From the NCBI GenBank assembly GCA_037893225.1, contig JAZGUH010000360.1, forward strand, positions 930,001-994,000: 64,000 bases of DNA, read 5' to 3'. The notes below the pieces were generated by a model, which saw nothing but the letters and a program-made list of their open reading frames with translations, ran no database searches and had not been told where the DNA came from. Source of the stretch: Hippasteria phrygiana. Taxonomy: Eukaryota > Echinodermata > Asteroidea > Valvatida > Goniasteridae. This document shows positions 49,601 to 63,089 of this stretch, in pieces (within the stretch, counting starts at the first letter, position 1; every line of letters begins with the position of its first letter). Position numbers and translations under genes: made by a program.

Positions 49601-52600
49601 CCATACATGTCAAAATTACTGTATTTGGTTGATATTTAATGCAATTATGAATGAGTAGAGCAAGTCATACCCCAGGGAATTTGACAGGCATGGAGCAATA
49701 AATAGAAGGTAATATGCACACAGATGTTGGCCGGAAAGAAAATAAACATTGCGAGGTTTGAATTTCCTCCACAAGTGTTAACTCTAAGAAGCCGCCGATA
49801 ATTGCAACATGTAGCGCCAGATCTAAGCTATCCATACATGTCAAAATTACTGAATTTGGTTGATATTTCATGCAATTATGAATGAGTAAAGCAAGTCCAT
49901 ACCCGAGGGAATTTGACAGGCATGGAGCAATAAATAGACGGTAACATGTACACAGATGTTGGCCGGAAAGAAAATAAACATTGCGAGGTTTGAATTTTCT
50001 CCACAAGTTTTAACTCTAAGAAGCCGCCGGTGATTGCAACATGTAGCGCCAGATCTAAGCTATCCATACATGTCAAAATTACTGTATTTGGTTTATATTT
50101 CATGCAATTATGAATGAGTAAAGCAAGTCATACCCTAGGGAATTTGACAGGCATGGAGCAATAAATAGAAGGTAATATGCACACACATGTTGGCCGGAAA
50201 GAAAATAAACATTGCGAGGTTTGAATTTTCTCCACAAGTTTTAACTCTAGGAAGCCGCCGATGATTGCAACATGTAGCGCCAGATCTAAGCTATCCATAC
50301 ATGTCAAAATTACTGTATTTGGTTGATATTTAATGCAATTATGAATGAGTAGAGCAAGTCATACCCCAGGGAATTTGACAGGCATGGAGCAATAAATAGA
50401 AGGTAATATGCACACAGATGTTGGCCGGAAAGAAAATAAACATTGCGAGGTTTGAATTTCCTCCACAAGTGTTAACTCTAAGAAGCCGCCGATAATTGCA
50501 ACATGTAGCGCCAGATCTAAGCTATCCATACATGTCAAAATTACTGAATTTGGTTGATATTTCATGCAATTATGAATGAGTAAAGCAAGTCCATACCCTA
50601 GGGAATTTGACATGCATGGAGCAATAAATAGACGGTAACATGTACACAGATGTTGGCCGGAAAGAAAATAAACATTGCGAGGTTTGAATTTTCTCCACAA
50701 GTTTTAACTCTAAGAAGCCGCCGGTGATTGCAACATGTAGCGCCAGATCTAAGCTATCCATACATGTCAAAATTACTGTATTTGGTTTATATTTCATGCA
50801 ATTATGAATGAGTAAAGCAAGTCATACCCTAGGGAATTTGACAGACATGGAGCAATAAATAGAAGGTAATATGCACACACATGTTGGCCGGAAAGAAAAT
50901 AAACATTGCGAGGTTTGAATTTTCTCCACAAGTTTTAACTCTAGGAAGCCGCCGATGATTGCAACATGTAGCGCCAGATCTAAGCTATCCATACATGTCA
51001 AAATTACTGTATTTGGTTGATATTTAATGCAATTATGAATGAGTAGAGCAAGTCATACCCCAGGGAATTTGACATGCATGGAGCAATAAATAGACGGTAA
51101 CATGTACACAGATGTTGGCCGGAAAGAAAATAAACATTGCGAGGTTTGAATTTTCTCCACAAGTTTTAACTCTAGGAAGCCGCCGATAATTGCAACATGT
51201 AGCGCCAGATCTAAGCTATCCATACATGTCAAAATTACTGAATTTGGTTGATATTTCATGCAATTATGAATGAGTAAAGCAAGTCCATACCCCAGGGAAT
51301 TTGACATGCATGGAGCAATAAATAGACGGTAACATGTACACAGATGTTGGCCGGAAAGAAAATAAACATTGCGAGGTTTGAATTTTCTCCACAAGTTTTA
51401 ACTCTAGGAAGCCGCCGATGATTGCAACATGTAGCGCCAGATCTAAGCTATCCATACATGTCAAAATTACTGTATTTGGTTGATATTTAATGCAATTATG
51501 AATGAGTAGAGCAAGTCCATACCCCAGGGAATTTGACATGCATGGAGCAATAAATAGACGGTAACATGTACACAGATGTTGGCCGGAAAGAAAATAAACA
51601 TTGCGAGGTTTGAATTTTCTCCACAAGTTTTAACTCTAGGAAGCCGCCGATGATTGCAACATGTAGCGCCAGATCTAAGCTATCCATACATGTCAAAATT
51701 ACTGTATTTGGTTGATATTTAATGCAATTATGAATGAGTAGAGCAAGTCCATACCCCAGGGAATTTGACATGCATGGAGCAATAAATAGACGGTAACATG
51801 TACACAGATGTTGGCCGGAAAGAAAATAAACATTGCGAGGTTTGAATTTTCTCCACAAGTTTTAACTCTAGGAAGCCGCCGATAATTGCAACATGTAGCG
51901 CCAGATCTAAGCTATCCATACATGTCAAAATTACTGAATTTGGTTTATATTTCATGCAATTATGAATGAGTAAAGCAAGTCCATACCCCAGGGAATTTGA
52001 CATGCATGGAGCAATAAATAGACGGTAACATGTACACAGATGTTGGCCGGAAAGAAAATAAACATTGCGAGGTTTGAATTTTCTCCACAAGTTTTAACTC
52101 TAGGAAGCCGCCGATGATTGCAACATGTAGCGCCAGATCTAAGCTATCCATACATGTCAAAATTACTGTATTTGGTTGATATTTAATGCAATTATGAATG
52201 AGTAGAGCAAGTCCATACCCCAGGGAATTTGACATGCATGGAGCAATAAATAGACGGTAACATGTACACAGATGTTGGCCGGAAAGAAAATAAACATTGC
52301 GAGGTTTGAATTTTCTCCACAAGTTTTAACTCTAGGAAGCCGCCGATGATTGCAACATGTAGCGCCAGATCTAAGCTATCCATACATGTCAAAATTACTG
52401 TATTTGGTTGATATTTAATGCAATTATGAATGAGTAAAGCAAGTCATACCCTAGGGAATTTGACAGACATGGAGCAATAAATAGAAGGTAATATGCACAC
52501 ACATGTTGGCCGGAAAGAAAATAAACATTGCGAGGTTTGAATTTTCTCCACAAGTTTTAACTCTAGGAAGCCGCCGATGATTGCAACATGTAGCGCCAGA

Positions 52601-53130
52601 TCTAAGCTATCCATACATGTCAAAATTACTGTATTTGGTTGATATTTAATGCAATTATGAATGAGTAGAGCAAGTCATACCCCAGGGAATTTGACAGGCA
52701 TGGAGCAATAAATAGAAGGTAATATGCACACAGATGTTGGCCGGAAAGAAAATAAACATTGCGAGGTTTGAATTTCCTCCACAAGTGTTAACTCTAAGAA
52801 GCCGCCGATAATTGCAACATGTAGCGCCAGATCTAAGCTATCCATACATGTCAAAATTACTGAATTTGGTTGATATTTCATGCAATTATGAATGAGTAAA
52901 GCAAGTCCATACCCGAGGGAATTTGACAGGCATGGAGCAATAAATAGACGGTAACATGTACACAGATGTTGGCCGGAAAGAAAATAAACATTGCGAGGTT
53001 TGAATTTTCTCCACAAGTTTTAACTCTAAGAAGCCGCCGGTGATTGCAACATGTAGCGCCAGATCTAAGCTATCCATACATGTCAAAATTACTGTATTTG
53101 GTTTATATTTCATGCAATTATGAATGAGTA
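46655..53130. repeat. Thirteen-monomer HOR (3010 bp), two copies plus a partial
   Basis: Copies start near 46655, 49665 and 52675. All share the rare gacaggcatgg plus gacggtaacatgtac combination (near 46908, 49918, 52928). A single private change is actcacatg near 47172 versus acacacatg near 50182. The periodicity can be followed back to about 45700. Confidence 0.9.
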
Positions 53131-53599
53131 AAGCAAGTCATACCCTAGGGAATTTGACAGGCATGGAGCAATAAATAGAAGGTAATATGCACACACATGT
53201 TGGCCGGAAAGAAAATAAACATTGCGAGGTTTGAATTTTCTCCACAAGTTTTAACTCTAAGAAGCCGCCGATAATTGCAACATGTAGCGCCAGATCTAAG
53301 CTATCCATACATGTCAAAATTACTGAATTTGGTTGATATTTCATGCAATTATGAATGAGTAAAGCAAGTCCATACCCCAGGGAATTTGACATGCATGGAG
53401 CAATAAATAGAAGGTAATATGCACACAGATGTTGGCCGGAAAGAAAATAGACATTGCGAGGTTTGAATTTTCTCCACAAGTGTTAACTCTAAGAAGCCGC
53501 CGATAATTGCAACATGTAGCGCCAGATCTAAGCTATCCATACATGTCAAAATTACTGAATTTGGTTGATATTTCATGCAATTATGAATGAGTAAAGCAA

Positions 53600-56500
53600 G
53601 TCATACCCTAGGGAATTTGACAGGCATGGAGCAATAAATAGAAGGTAATATGCACACAGATGTTGGCCGGAAAGAAAATAAACATTGCGAGGTTTGAATT
53701 TTCTCCACAAGTTTTAACTCTAAGAAGCCGCCGATGATTGCAACATGTAGCGCCAGATCTAAGCTATCCATACATGTCAAAATTACTGTATTTGGTTTAT
53801 ATTTCATGCAATTATGAATGAGTAAAGCAAGTCATACCCTGGGGAATTTGACAGGCATGGAGCAATAAATAGAAGGTAATATGCACACACATGTTGGCCG
53901 GAAAGAAAATAAACATTGCGAGGTTTGAATTTTCTCCACAAGTTTTAACTCTAAGAAGCCGCCGATAATTGCAACATGTAGCGCCAGATCTAAGCTATCC
54001 ATACATGTCAAAATTACTGAATTTGGTTGAAATTTCATGCAATTATGAATGAGTAAAGCAAGTCCATACCCCAGGGAATTTGACATGCATGGAGCAATAA
54101 ATAGACGGTAACATGTACACAGATGTTGGCCGGAAAGAAAATAAACATTGCGAGGTTTGAATTTTCTCCACAAGTTTTAACTCTAGGAAGCCGCCGATGA
54201 TTGCAACATGTAGCGCCAGATCTAAGCTATCCATACATGTCAAAATTACTGTATTTGGTTGATATTTAATGCAATTATGAATGAGTAGAGCAAGTCCATA
54301 CCCCAGGGAATTTGACAGGCATGGAGCAATAAGTAGAAGGTAATATGCACACAGATGTTGGCCGGAAAGAAAATAAACATTGCGAGGTTTGAATTTTCTC
54401 CACAAGTTTTAACTCTAGGAAGCCGCCGATAATTGCAACATGTAGCGCCAGATCTAAGCTATCCATACATGTCAAAATTACTGAATTTGGTTGATATTTC
54501 ATGCAATTATGAATGAGTAAAGCAAGTCATACCCTAGGGAATTTGACAGGCATGGAGCAATAAATAGAAGGTAATATGCACACAGATGTTGGCCGGAAAG
54601 AAAATAAACATTGCGAGGTTTGAATTTTCTCCACAAGTTTTAACTCTAAGAAGCCGCCGATGATTGCAACATGTAGCGCCAGATCTAAGCTATCCATACA
54701 TGTCAAAATTACTGTATTTGGTTGATATTTCATGCAATTATGCATGAGTAAAGCAAGTCATACCCTAGGGAATTTGACAGGCATGGAGCAATAAATAGAA
54801 GGTAATATGCACACAGATGTTGGCCGGAAAGAAAATAAACATTGCGAGGTTTGAATTTTCTCCACAAGTGTTAACTCTAAGAAGCCGCCGATAATTGCAA
54901 CATGTAGCGCCAGATCTAAGCTATCCATACATGTCAAAATTACTGAATTTGGTTGATATTTCATGCAATTATGAATGAGTAAAGCAAGTCCATACCCCAG
55001 GGAATTTGACATGCATGGAGCAATAAATAGAAGGTAATATGCACACAGATGTTGGCCGGAAAGAAAATAGACATTGCGAGGTTTGAATTTTCTCCACAAG
55101 TGTTAACTCTAAGAAGCCGCCGATAATTGCAACATGTAGCGCCAGATCTAAGCTATCCATACATGTCAAAATTACTGAATTTGGTTGATATTTCATGCAA
55201 TTATGAATGAGTAAAGCAAGTCATACCCTAGGGAATTTGACAGACATGGAGCAATAAATAGAAGGTAATATGCACACACATGTTGGCCGGAAAGAAAATA
55301 AACATTGCGAGGTTTGAATTTTCTCCACAAGTTTTAACTCTAGGAAGCCGCCGATGATTGCAACATGTAGCGCCAGATCTAAGCTATCCATACATGTCAA
55401 AATTACTGTATTTGGTTGATATTTAATGCAATTATGAATGAGTAGAGCAAGTCATACCCCAGGGAATTTGACAGGCATGGAGCAATAAATAGAAGGTAAT
55501 ATGCACACAGATGTTGGCCGGAAAGAAAATAAACATTGCGAGGTTTGAATTTCCTCCACAAGTGTTAACTCTAAGAAGCCGCCGATAATTGCAACATGTA
55601 GCGCCAGATCTAAGCTATCCATACATGTCAAAATTACTGAATTTGGTTGATATTTCATGCAATTATGAATGAGTAAAGCAAGTCCATACCCGAGGGAATT
55701 TGACATGCATGGAGCAATAAATAGACGGTAACATGTACACAGATGTTGGCCGGAAAGAAAATAAACATTGCGAGGTTTGAATTTTCTCCACAAGTTTTAA
55801 CTCTAAGAAGCCGCCGGTGATTGCAACATGTAGCGCCAGATCTAAGCTATCCATACATGTCAAAATTACTGTATTTGGTTTATATTTCATGCAATTATGA
55901 ATGAGTAAAGCAAGTCATACCCTAGGGAATTTGACAGGCATGGAGCAATAAATAGAAGGTAATATGCACACACATGTTGGCCGGAAAGAAAATAAACATT
56001 GCGAGGTTTGAATTTTCTCCACAAGTTTTAACTCTAAGAAGCCGCCGATAATTGCAACATGTAGCGCCAGATCTAAGCTATCCATACATGTCAAAATTAC
56101 TGAATTTGGTTGATATTTCATGCAATTATGAATGAGTAAAGCAAGTCCATACCCCAGGGAATTTGACATGCATGGAGCAATAAATAGAAGGTAATATGCA
56201 CACAGATGTTGGCCGGAAAGAAAATAGACATTGCGAGGTTTGAATTTTCTCCACAAGTGTTAACTCTAAGAAGCCGCCGATAATTGCAACATGTAGCGCC
56301 AGATCTAAGCTATCCATACATGTCAAAATTACTGAATTTGGTTGATATTTCATGCAATTATGAATGAGTAAAGCAAGTCATACCCTAGGGAATTTGACAG
56401 GCATGGAGCAATAAATAGAAGGTAATATGCACACAGATGTTGGCCGGAAAGAAAATAAACATTGCGAGGTTTGAATTTTCTCCACAAGTTTTAACTCTAA

Positions 56501-59500
56501 GAAGCCGCCGGTGATTGCAACATGTAGCGCCAGATCTAAGCTATCCATACATGTCAAAATTACTGTATTTGGTTTATATTTCATGCAATTATGAATGAGT
56601 AAAGCAAGTCATACCCTAGGGAATTTGACAGGCATGGAGCAATAAATAGAAGGTAATATGCACACACATGTTGGCCGGAAAGAAAATAAACATTGCGAGG
56701 TTTGAATTTTCTCCACAAGTTTTAACTCTAAGAAGCCGCCGATAATTGCAACATGTAGCGCCAGATCTAAGCTATCCATACATGTCAAAATTACTGAATT
56801 TGGTTGATATTTCATGCAATTATGAATGAGTAAAGCAAGTCCATACCCCAGGGAATTTGACATGCATGGAGCAATAAATAGAAGGTAATATGCACACAGA
56901 TGTTGGCCGGAAAGAAAATAGACATTGCGAGGTTTGAATTTTCTCCACAAGTGTTAACTCTAAGAAGCCGCCGATAATTGCAACATGTAGCGCCAGATCT
57001 AAGCTATCCATACATGTCAAAATTACTGAATTTGGTTGATATTTCATGCAATTATGAATGAGTAAAGCAAGTCATACCCTAGGGAATTTGACAGGCATGG
57101 AGCAATAAATAGAAGGTAATATGCACACAGATGTTGGCCGGAAAGAAAATAAACATTGCGAGGTTTGAATTTTCTCCACAAGTTTTAACTCTAAGAAGCC
57201 GCCGATGATTGCAACATGTAGCGCCAGATCTAAGCTATCCATACATGTCAAAATTACTGTATTTGGTTTATATTTCATGCAATTATGAATGAGTAAAGCA
57301 AGTCATACCCTGGGGAATTTGACAGGCATGGAGCAATAAATAGAAGTTAATATGCACACACATGTTGGCCGGAAAGAAAATAAACATTGCGAGGTTTGAA
57401 TTTTCTCCACAAGTTTTAACTCTAAGAAGCCGCCGATAATTGCAACATGTAGCGCCAGATCTAAGCTATCCATACATGTCAAAATTACTGAATTTGGTTG
57501 AAATTTCATGCAATTATGAATGAGTAAAGCAAGTCCATACCCCAGGGAATTTGACATGCATGGAGCAATAAATAGACGGTAACATGTACACAGATGTTGG
57601 CCGGAAAGAAAATAAACATTGCGAGGTTTGAATTTTCTCCACAAGTTTTAACTCTAGGAAGCCGCCGATGATTGCAACATGTAGCGCCAGATCTAAGCTA
57701 TCCATACATGTCAAAATTACTGTATTTGGTTGATATTTAATGCAATTATGAATGAGTAGAGCAAGTCCATACCCCAGGGAATTTGACAGGCATGGAGCAA
57801 TAAGTAGAAGGTAATATGCACACAGATGTTGGCCGGAAAGAAAATAAACATTGCGAGGTTTGAATTTTCTCCACAAGTTTTAACTCTAGGAAGCCGCCGA
57901 TAATTGCAACATGTAGCGCCAGATCTAAGCTATCCATACATGTCAAAATTACTGAATTTGGTTGATATTTCATGCAATTATGAATGAGTAAAGCAAGTCA
58001 TACCCTAGGGAATTTGACAGGCATGGAGCAATAAATAGAAGGTAATATGCACACAGATGTTGGCCGGAAAGAAAATAAACATTGCGAGGTTTGAATTTTC
58101 TCCACAAGTTTTAACTCTAAGAAGCCGCCGATGATTGCAACATGTAGCGCCAGATCTAAGCTATCCATACATGTCAAAATTACTGTATTTGGTTGATATT
58201 TCATGCAATTATGCATGAGTAAAGCAAGTCATACCCTAGGGAATTTGACAGGCATGGAGCAATAAATAGAAGGTAATATGCACACAGATGTTGGCCGGAA
58301 AGAAAATAAACATTGCGAGGTTTGAATTTTCTCCACAAGTGTTAACTCTAAGAAGCCGCCGATAATTGCAACATGTAGCGCCAGATCTAAGCTATCCATA
58401 CATGTCAAAATTACTGAATTTGGTTGATATTTCATGCAATTATGAATGAGTAAAGCAAGTCCATACCCCAGGGAATTTGACATGCATGGAGCAATAAATA
58501 GAAGGTAATATGCACACAGATGTTGGCCGGAAAGAAAATAGACATTGCGAGGTTTGAATTTTCTCCACAAGTGTTAACTCTAAGAAGCCGCCGATAATTG
58601 CAACATGTAGCGCCAGATCTAAGCTATCCATACATGTCAAAATTACTGAATTTGGTTGATATTTCATGCAATTATGAATGAGTAAAGCAAGTCATACCCT
58701 AGGGAATTTGACAGACATGGAGCAATAAATAGAAGGTAATATGCACACACATGTTGGCCGGAAAGAAAATAAACATTGCGAGGTTTGAATTTTCTCCACA
58801 AGTTTTAACTCTAGGAAGCCGCCGATGATTGCAACATGTAGCGCCAGATCTAAGCTATCCATACATGTCAAAATTACTGTATTTGGTTGATATTTAATGC
58901 AATTATGAATGAGTAGAGCAAGTCATACCCCAGGGAATTTGACAGGCATGGAGCAATAAATAGAAGGTAATATGCACACAGATGTTGGCCGGAAAGAAAA
59001 TAAACATTGCGAGGTTTGAATTTCCTCCACAAGTGTTAACTCTAAGAAGCCGCCGATAATTGCAACATGTAGCGCCAGATCTAAGCTATCCATACATGTC
59101 AAAATTACTGAATTTGGTTGATATTTCATGCAATTATGAATGAGTAAAGCAAGTCCATACCCGAGGGAATTTGACATGCATGGAGCAATAAATAGACGGT
59201 AACATGTACACAGATGTTGGCCGGAAAGAAAATAAACATTGCGAGGTTTGAATTTTCTCCACAAGTTTTAACTCTAAGAAGCCGCCGGTGATTGCAACAT
59301 GTAGCGCCAGATCTAAGCTATCCATACATGTCAAAATTACTGTATTTGGTTTATATTTCATGCAATTATGAATGAGTAAAGCAAGTCATACCCTAGGGAA
59401 TTTGACAGGCATGGAGCAATAAATAGAAGGTAATATGCACACACATGTTGGCCGGAAAGAAAATAAACATTGCGAGGTTTGAATTTTCTCCACAAGTTTT

Positions 59501-59951
59501 AACTCTAAGAAGCCGCCGATAATTGCAACATGTAGCGCCAGATCTAAGCTATCCATACATGTCAAAATTACTGAATTTGGTTGATATTTCATGCAATTAT
59601 GAATGAGTAAAGCAAGTCCATACCCCAGGGAATTTGACATGCATGGAGCAATAAATAGAAGGTAATATGCACACAGATGTTGGCCGGAAAGAAAATAGAC
59701 ATTGCGAGGTTTGAATTTTCTCCACAAGTGTTAACTCTAAGAAGCCGCCGATAATTGCAACATGTAGCGCCAGATCTAAGCTATCCATACATGTCAAAAT
59801 TACTGAATTTGGTTGATATTTCATGCAATTATGAATGAGTAAAGCAAGTCATACCCTAGGGAATTTGACAGGCATGGAGCAATAAATAGAAGGTAATATG
59901 CACACAGATGTTGGCCGGAAAGAAAATAAACATTGCGAGGTTTGAATTTTC
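53600..59951. repeat. Fifteen-monomer HOR (3471 bp)
   Basis: 53600-56480 matches 57071-59951 at offset 3471, including the trimer cassette and the tatgcatgagt variant (54730 and 58210 areas). One private change is gaagttaatatg near 57346. Confidence 0.8.
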
Positions 59952-61447
59952 TCCACAAGTTTTAACTCTAAGAAGCCGCCGATGATTGCAACATGTAGCG
60001 CCAGATCTAAGCTATCCATACATGTCAAAATTACTGTATTTGGTTTATATTTCATGCAATTATGAATGAGTAAAGCAAGTCATACCCTGGGGAATTTGAC
60101 AGGCATGGAGCAATAAATAGAAGGTAATATGCACACACATGTTGGCCGGAAAGAAAATAAACATTGCGAGGTTTGAATTTTCTCCACAAGTTTTAACTCT
60201 AAGAAGCCGCCGATAATTGCAACATGTAGCGCCAGATCTAAGCTATCCATACATGTCAAAATTACTGAATTTGGTTGAAATTTCATGCAATTATGAATGA
60301 GTAAAGCAAGTCCATACCCCAGGGAATTTGACATGCATGGAGCAATAAATAGACGGTAACATGTACACAGATGTTGGCCGGAAAGAAAATAAACATTGCG
60401 AGGTTTGAATTTTCTCCACAAGTTTTAACTCTAGGAAGCCGCCGATGATTGCAACATGTAGCGCCAGATCTAAGCTATCCATACATGTCAAAATTACTGT
60501 ATTTGGTTGATATTTAATGCAATTATGAATGAGTAGAGCAAGTCCATACCCCAGGGAATTTGACAGGCATGGAGCAATAAGTAGAAGGTAATATGCACAC
60601 AGATGTTGGCCGGAAAGAAAATAAACATTGCGAGGTTTGAATTTTCTCCACAAGTTTTAACTCTAGGAAGCCGCCGATAATTGCAACATGTAGCGCCAGA
60701 TCTAAGCTATCCATACATGTCAAAATTACTGAATTTGGTTGATATTTCATGCAATTATGAATGAGTAAAGCAAGTCATACCCTAGGGAATTTGACAGGCA
60801 TGGAGCAATAAATAGAAGGTAATATGCACACAGATGTTGGCCGGAAAGAAAATAAACATTGCGAGGTTTGAATTTTCTCCACAAGTTTTAACTCTAAGAA
60901 GCCGCCGATGATTGCAACATGTAGCGCCAGATCTAAGCTATCCATACATGTCAAAATTACTGTATTTGGTTGATATTTCATGCAATTATGCATGAGTAAA
61001 GCAAGTCATACCCTAGGGAATTTGACAGGCATGGAGCAATAAATAGAAGGTAATATGCACACAGATGTTGGCCGGAAAGAAAATAAACATTGCGAGGTTT
61101 GAATTTTCTCCACAAGTGTTAACTCTAAGAAGCCGCCGATAATTGCAACATGTAGCGCCAGATCTAAGCTATCCATACATGTCAAAATTACTGAATTTGG
61201 TTGATATTTCATGCAATTATGAATGAGTAAAGCAAGTCCATACCCCAGGGAATTTGACATGCATGGAGCAATAAATAGAAGGTAATATGCACACAGATGT
61301 TGGCCGGAAAGAAAATAGACATTGCGAGGTTTGAATTTTCTCCACAAGTGTTAACTCTAAGAAGCCGCCGATAATTGCAACATGTAGCGCCAGATCTAAG
61401 CTATCCATACATGTCAAAATTACTGAATTTGGTTGATATTTCATGCA
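57072..61447. repeat. Twelve-monomer HOR (2777 bp)
   Basis: 57072-58670 matches 59849-61447 at offset 2777. The same 2777-bp period links 53138-53600 to 55915-56377 and 56609-57071 to 59386-59848. It overlaps the 3471-bp period, the difference being a three-monomer insertion. Confidence 0.8.
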
Positions 61448-61699
61448 ATTATGAATGAGTAAAGCAAGTCATACCCTAGGGAATTTGACAGGCATGGAGC
61501 AATAAATAGAAGGTAATATGCACACAGATGTTGGCCGGAAAGAAAATAAACATTGCGAGGTTTGAATTTTCTCCACAAGTTTTAACTCTAAGAAGCCGCC
61601 GATGATTGCAACATGTAGCGCCAGATCTAAGCTATCCATACATGTCAAAATTACTGTATTTGGTTTATATTTCATGCAATTATGAATGAGTAAAGCAAG

Positions 61700-63089
61700 T
61701 CATACCCTAGGGAATTTGACAGGCATGGAGCAATAAATAGAAGGTAATATGCACACACATGTTGGCCGGAAAGAAAATAAACATTGCGAGGTTTGAATTT
61801 TCTCCACAAGTTTTAACTCTAAGAAGCCGCCGATAATTGCAACATGTAGCGCCAGATCTAAGCTATCCATACATGTCAAAATTACTGAATTTGGTTGATA
61901 TTTCATGCAATTATGAATGAGTAAAGCAAGTCCATACCCCAGGGAATTTGACATGCATGGTGCAATAAATAGAAGGTAATATGCACACAGATGTTGGCCG
62001 GAAAGAAAATAAACATTGCGAGGTTTGAATTTTCTCCACAAGTGTTAACTCTAAGAAGCCGCCGATAATTGCAACATGTAGCGCCAGATCTAAGCTATCC
62101 ATACATGTCAAAATTACTGAATTTGGTTGATATTTCATGCAATTATGAATGAGTAAAGCAAGTCATACCCCAGGGAATTTGACATGCATGGAGCAATAAA
62201 TAGAAGGTAATATGCACACAGATGTTGGCCGGAAAGAAAATAAACATTGCGAGGTTTGAATTTTCTCCACAAGTTTTAACTCTAGGAAGCCGCCGATGAT
62301 TGCAACATGTAGCGCCAGATCTAAGCTATCCATACATGTCAAAATTACTGTATTTGGTTTATATTTCATGCAATTATGAATGAGTAAAGCAAGTCATACC
62401 CTAGGGAATTTGACAGGCATGGAGCAATAAATAGAAGGTAATATGCACACAGATGTTGGCCGGAAAGAAAATAAACATTGCGAGGTTTGAATTTTCTCCA
62501 CAAGTGTTAACTCTAAGAAGCCGCCGATAATTGCAACATGTAGCGCCAGATCTAAGCTATCCATACATGTCAAAATTACTGAATTTGGTTGATATTTCAT
62601 GCAATTATGAATGAGTAAAGCAAGTCCATACCCCAGGGAATTTGACATGCATGGAGCAATAAATAGACGGTAACATGTACACAGATGTTGGCCGGAAAGA
62701 AAATAAACATTGCGAGGTTTGAATTTTCTCCACAAGTTTTAACTCTAGGAAGCCGCCGATGATTGCAACATGTAGCGCCAGATCTAAGCTATCCATACAT
62801 GTCAAAATTACTGTATTTGGTTGATATTTAATGCAATTATGAATGAGTAGAGCAAGTCATACCCCAGGGAATTTGACAGGCATGGAGCAATAAATAGAAG
62901 GTAATATGCACACAGATGTTGGCCGGAAAGAAAATAAACATTGCGAGGTTTGAATTTCCTCCACAAGTGTTAACTCTAAGAAGCCGCCGATAATTGCAAC
63001 ATGTAGCGCCAGATCTAAGCTATCCATACATGTCAAAATTACTGAATTTGGTTGATATTTCATGCAATTATGAATGAGTAAAGCAAGTC
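61700..63089. repeat. HOR segment matching 26991-28380
   Basis: Right-hand partner, offset 34709, of the segment on the other side of the island, including catggtgcaat near 61959. The match ends where ccccaggg replaces ccctaggg (63095 versus 28386). Confidence 0.75.
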
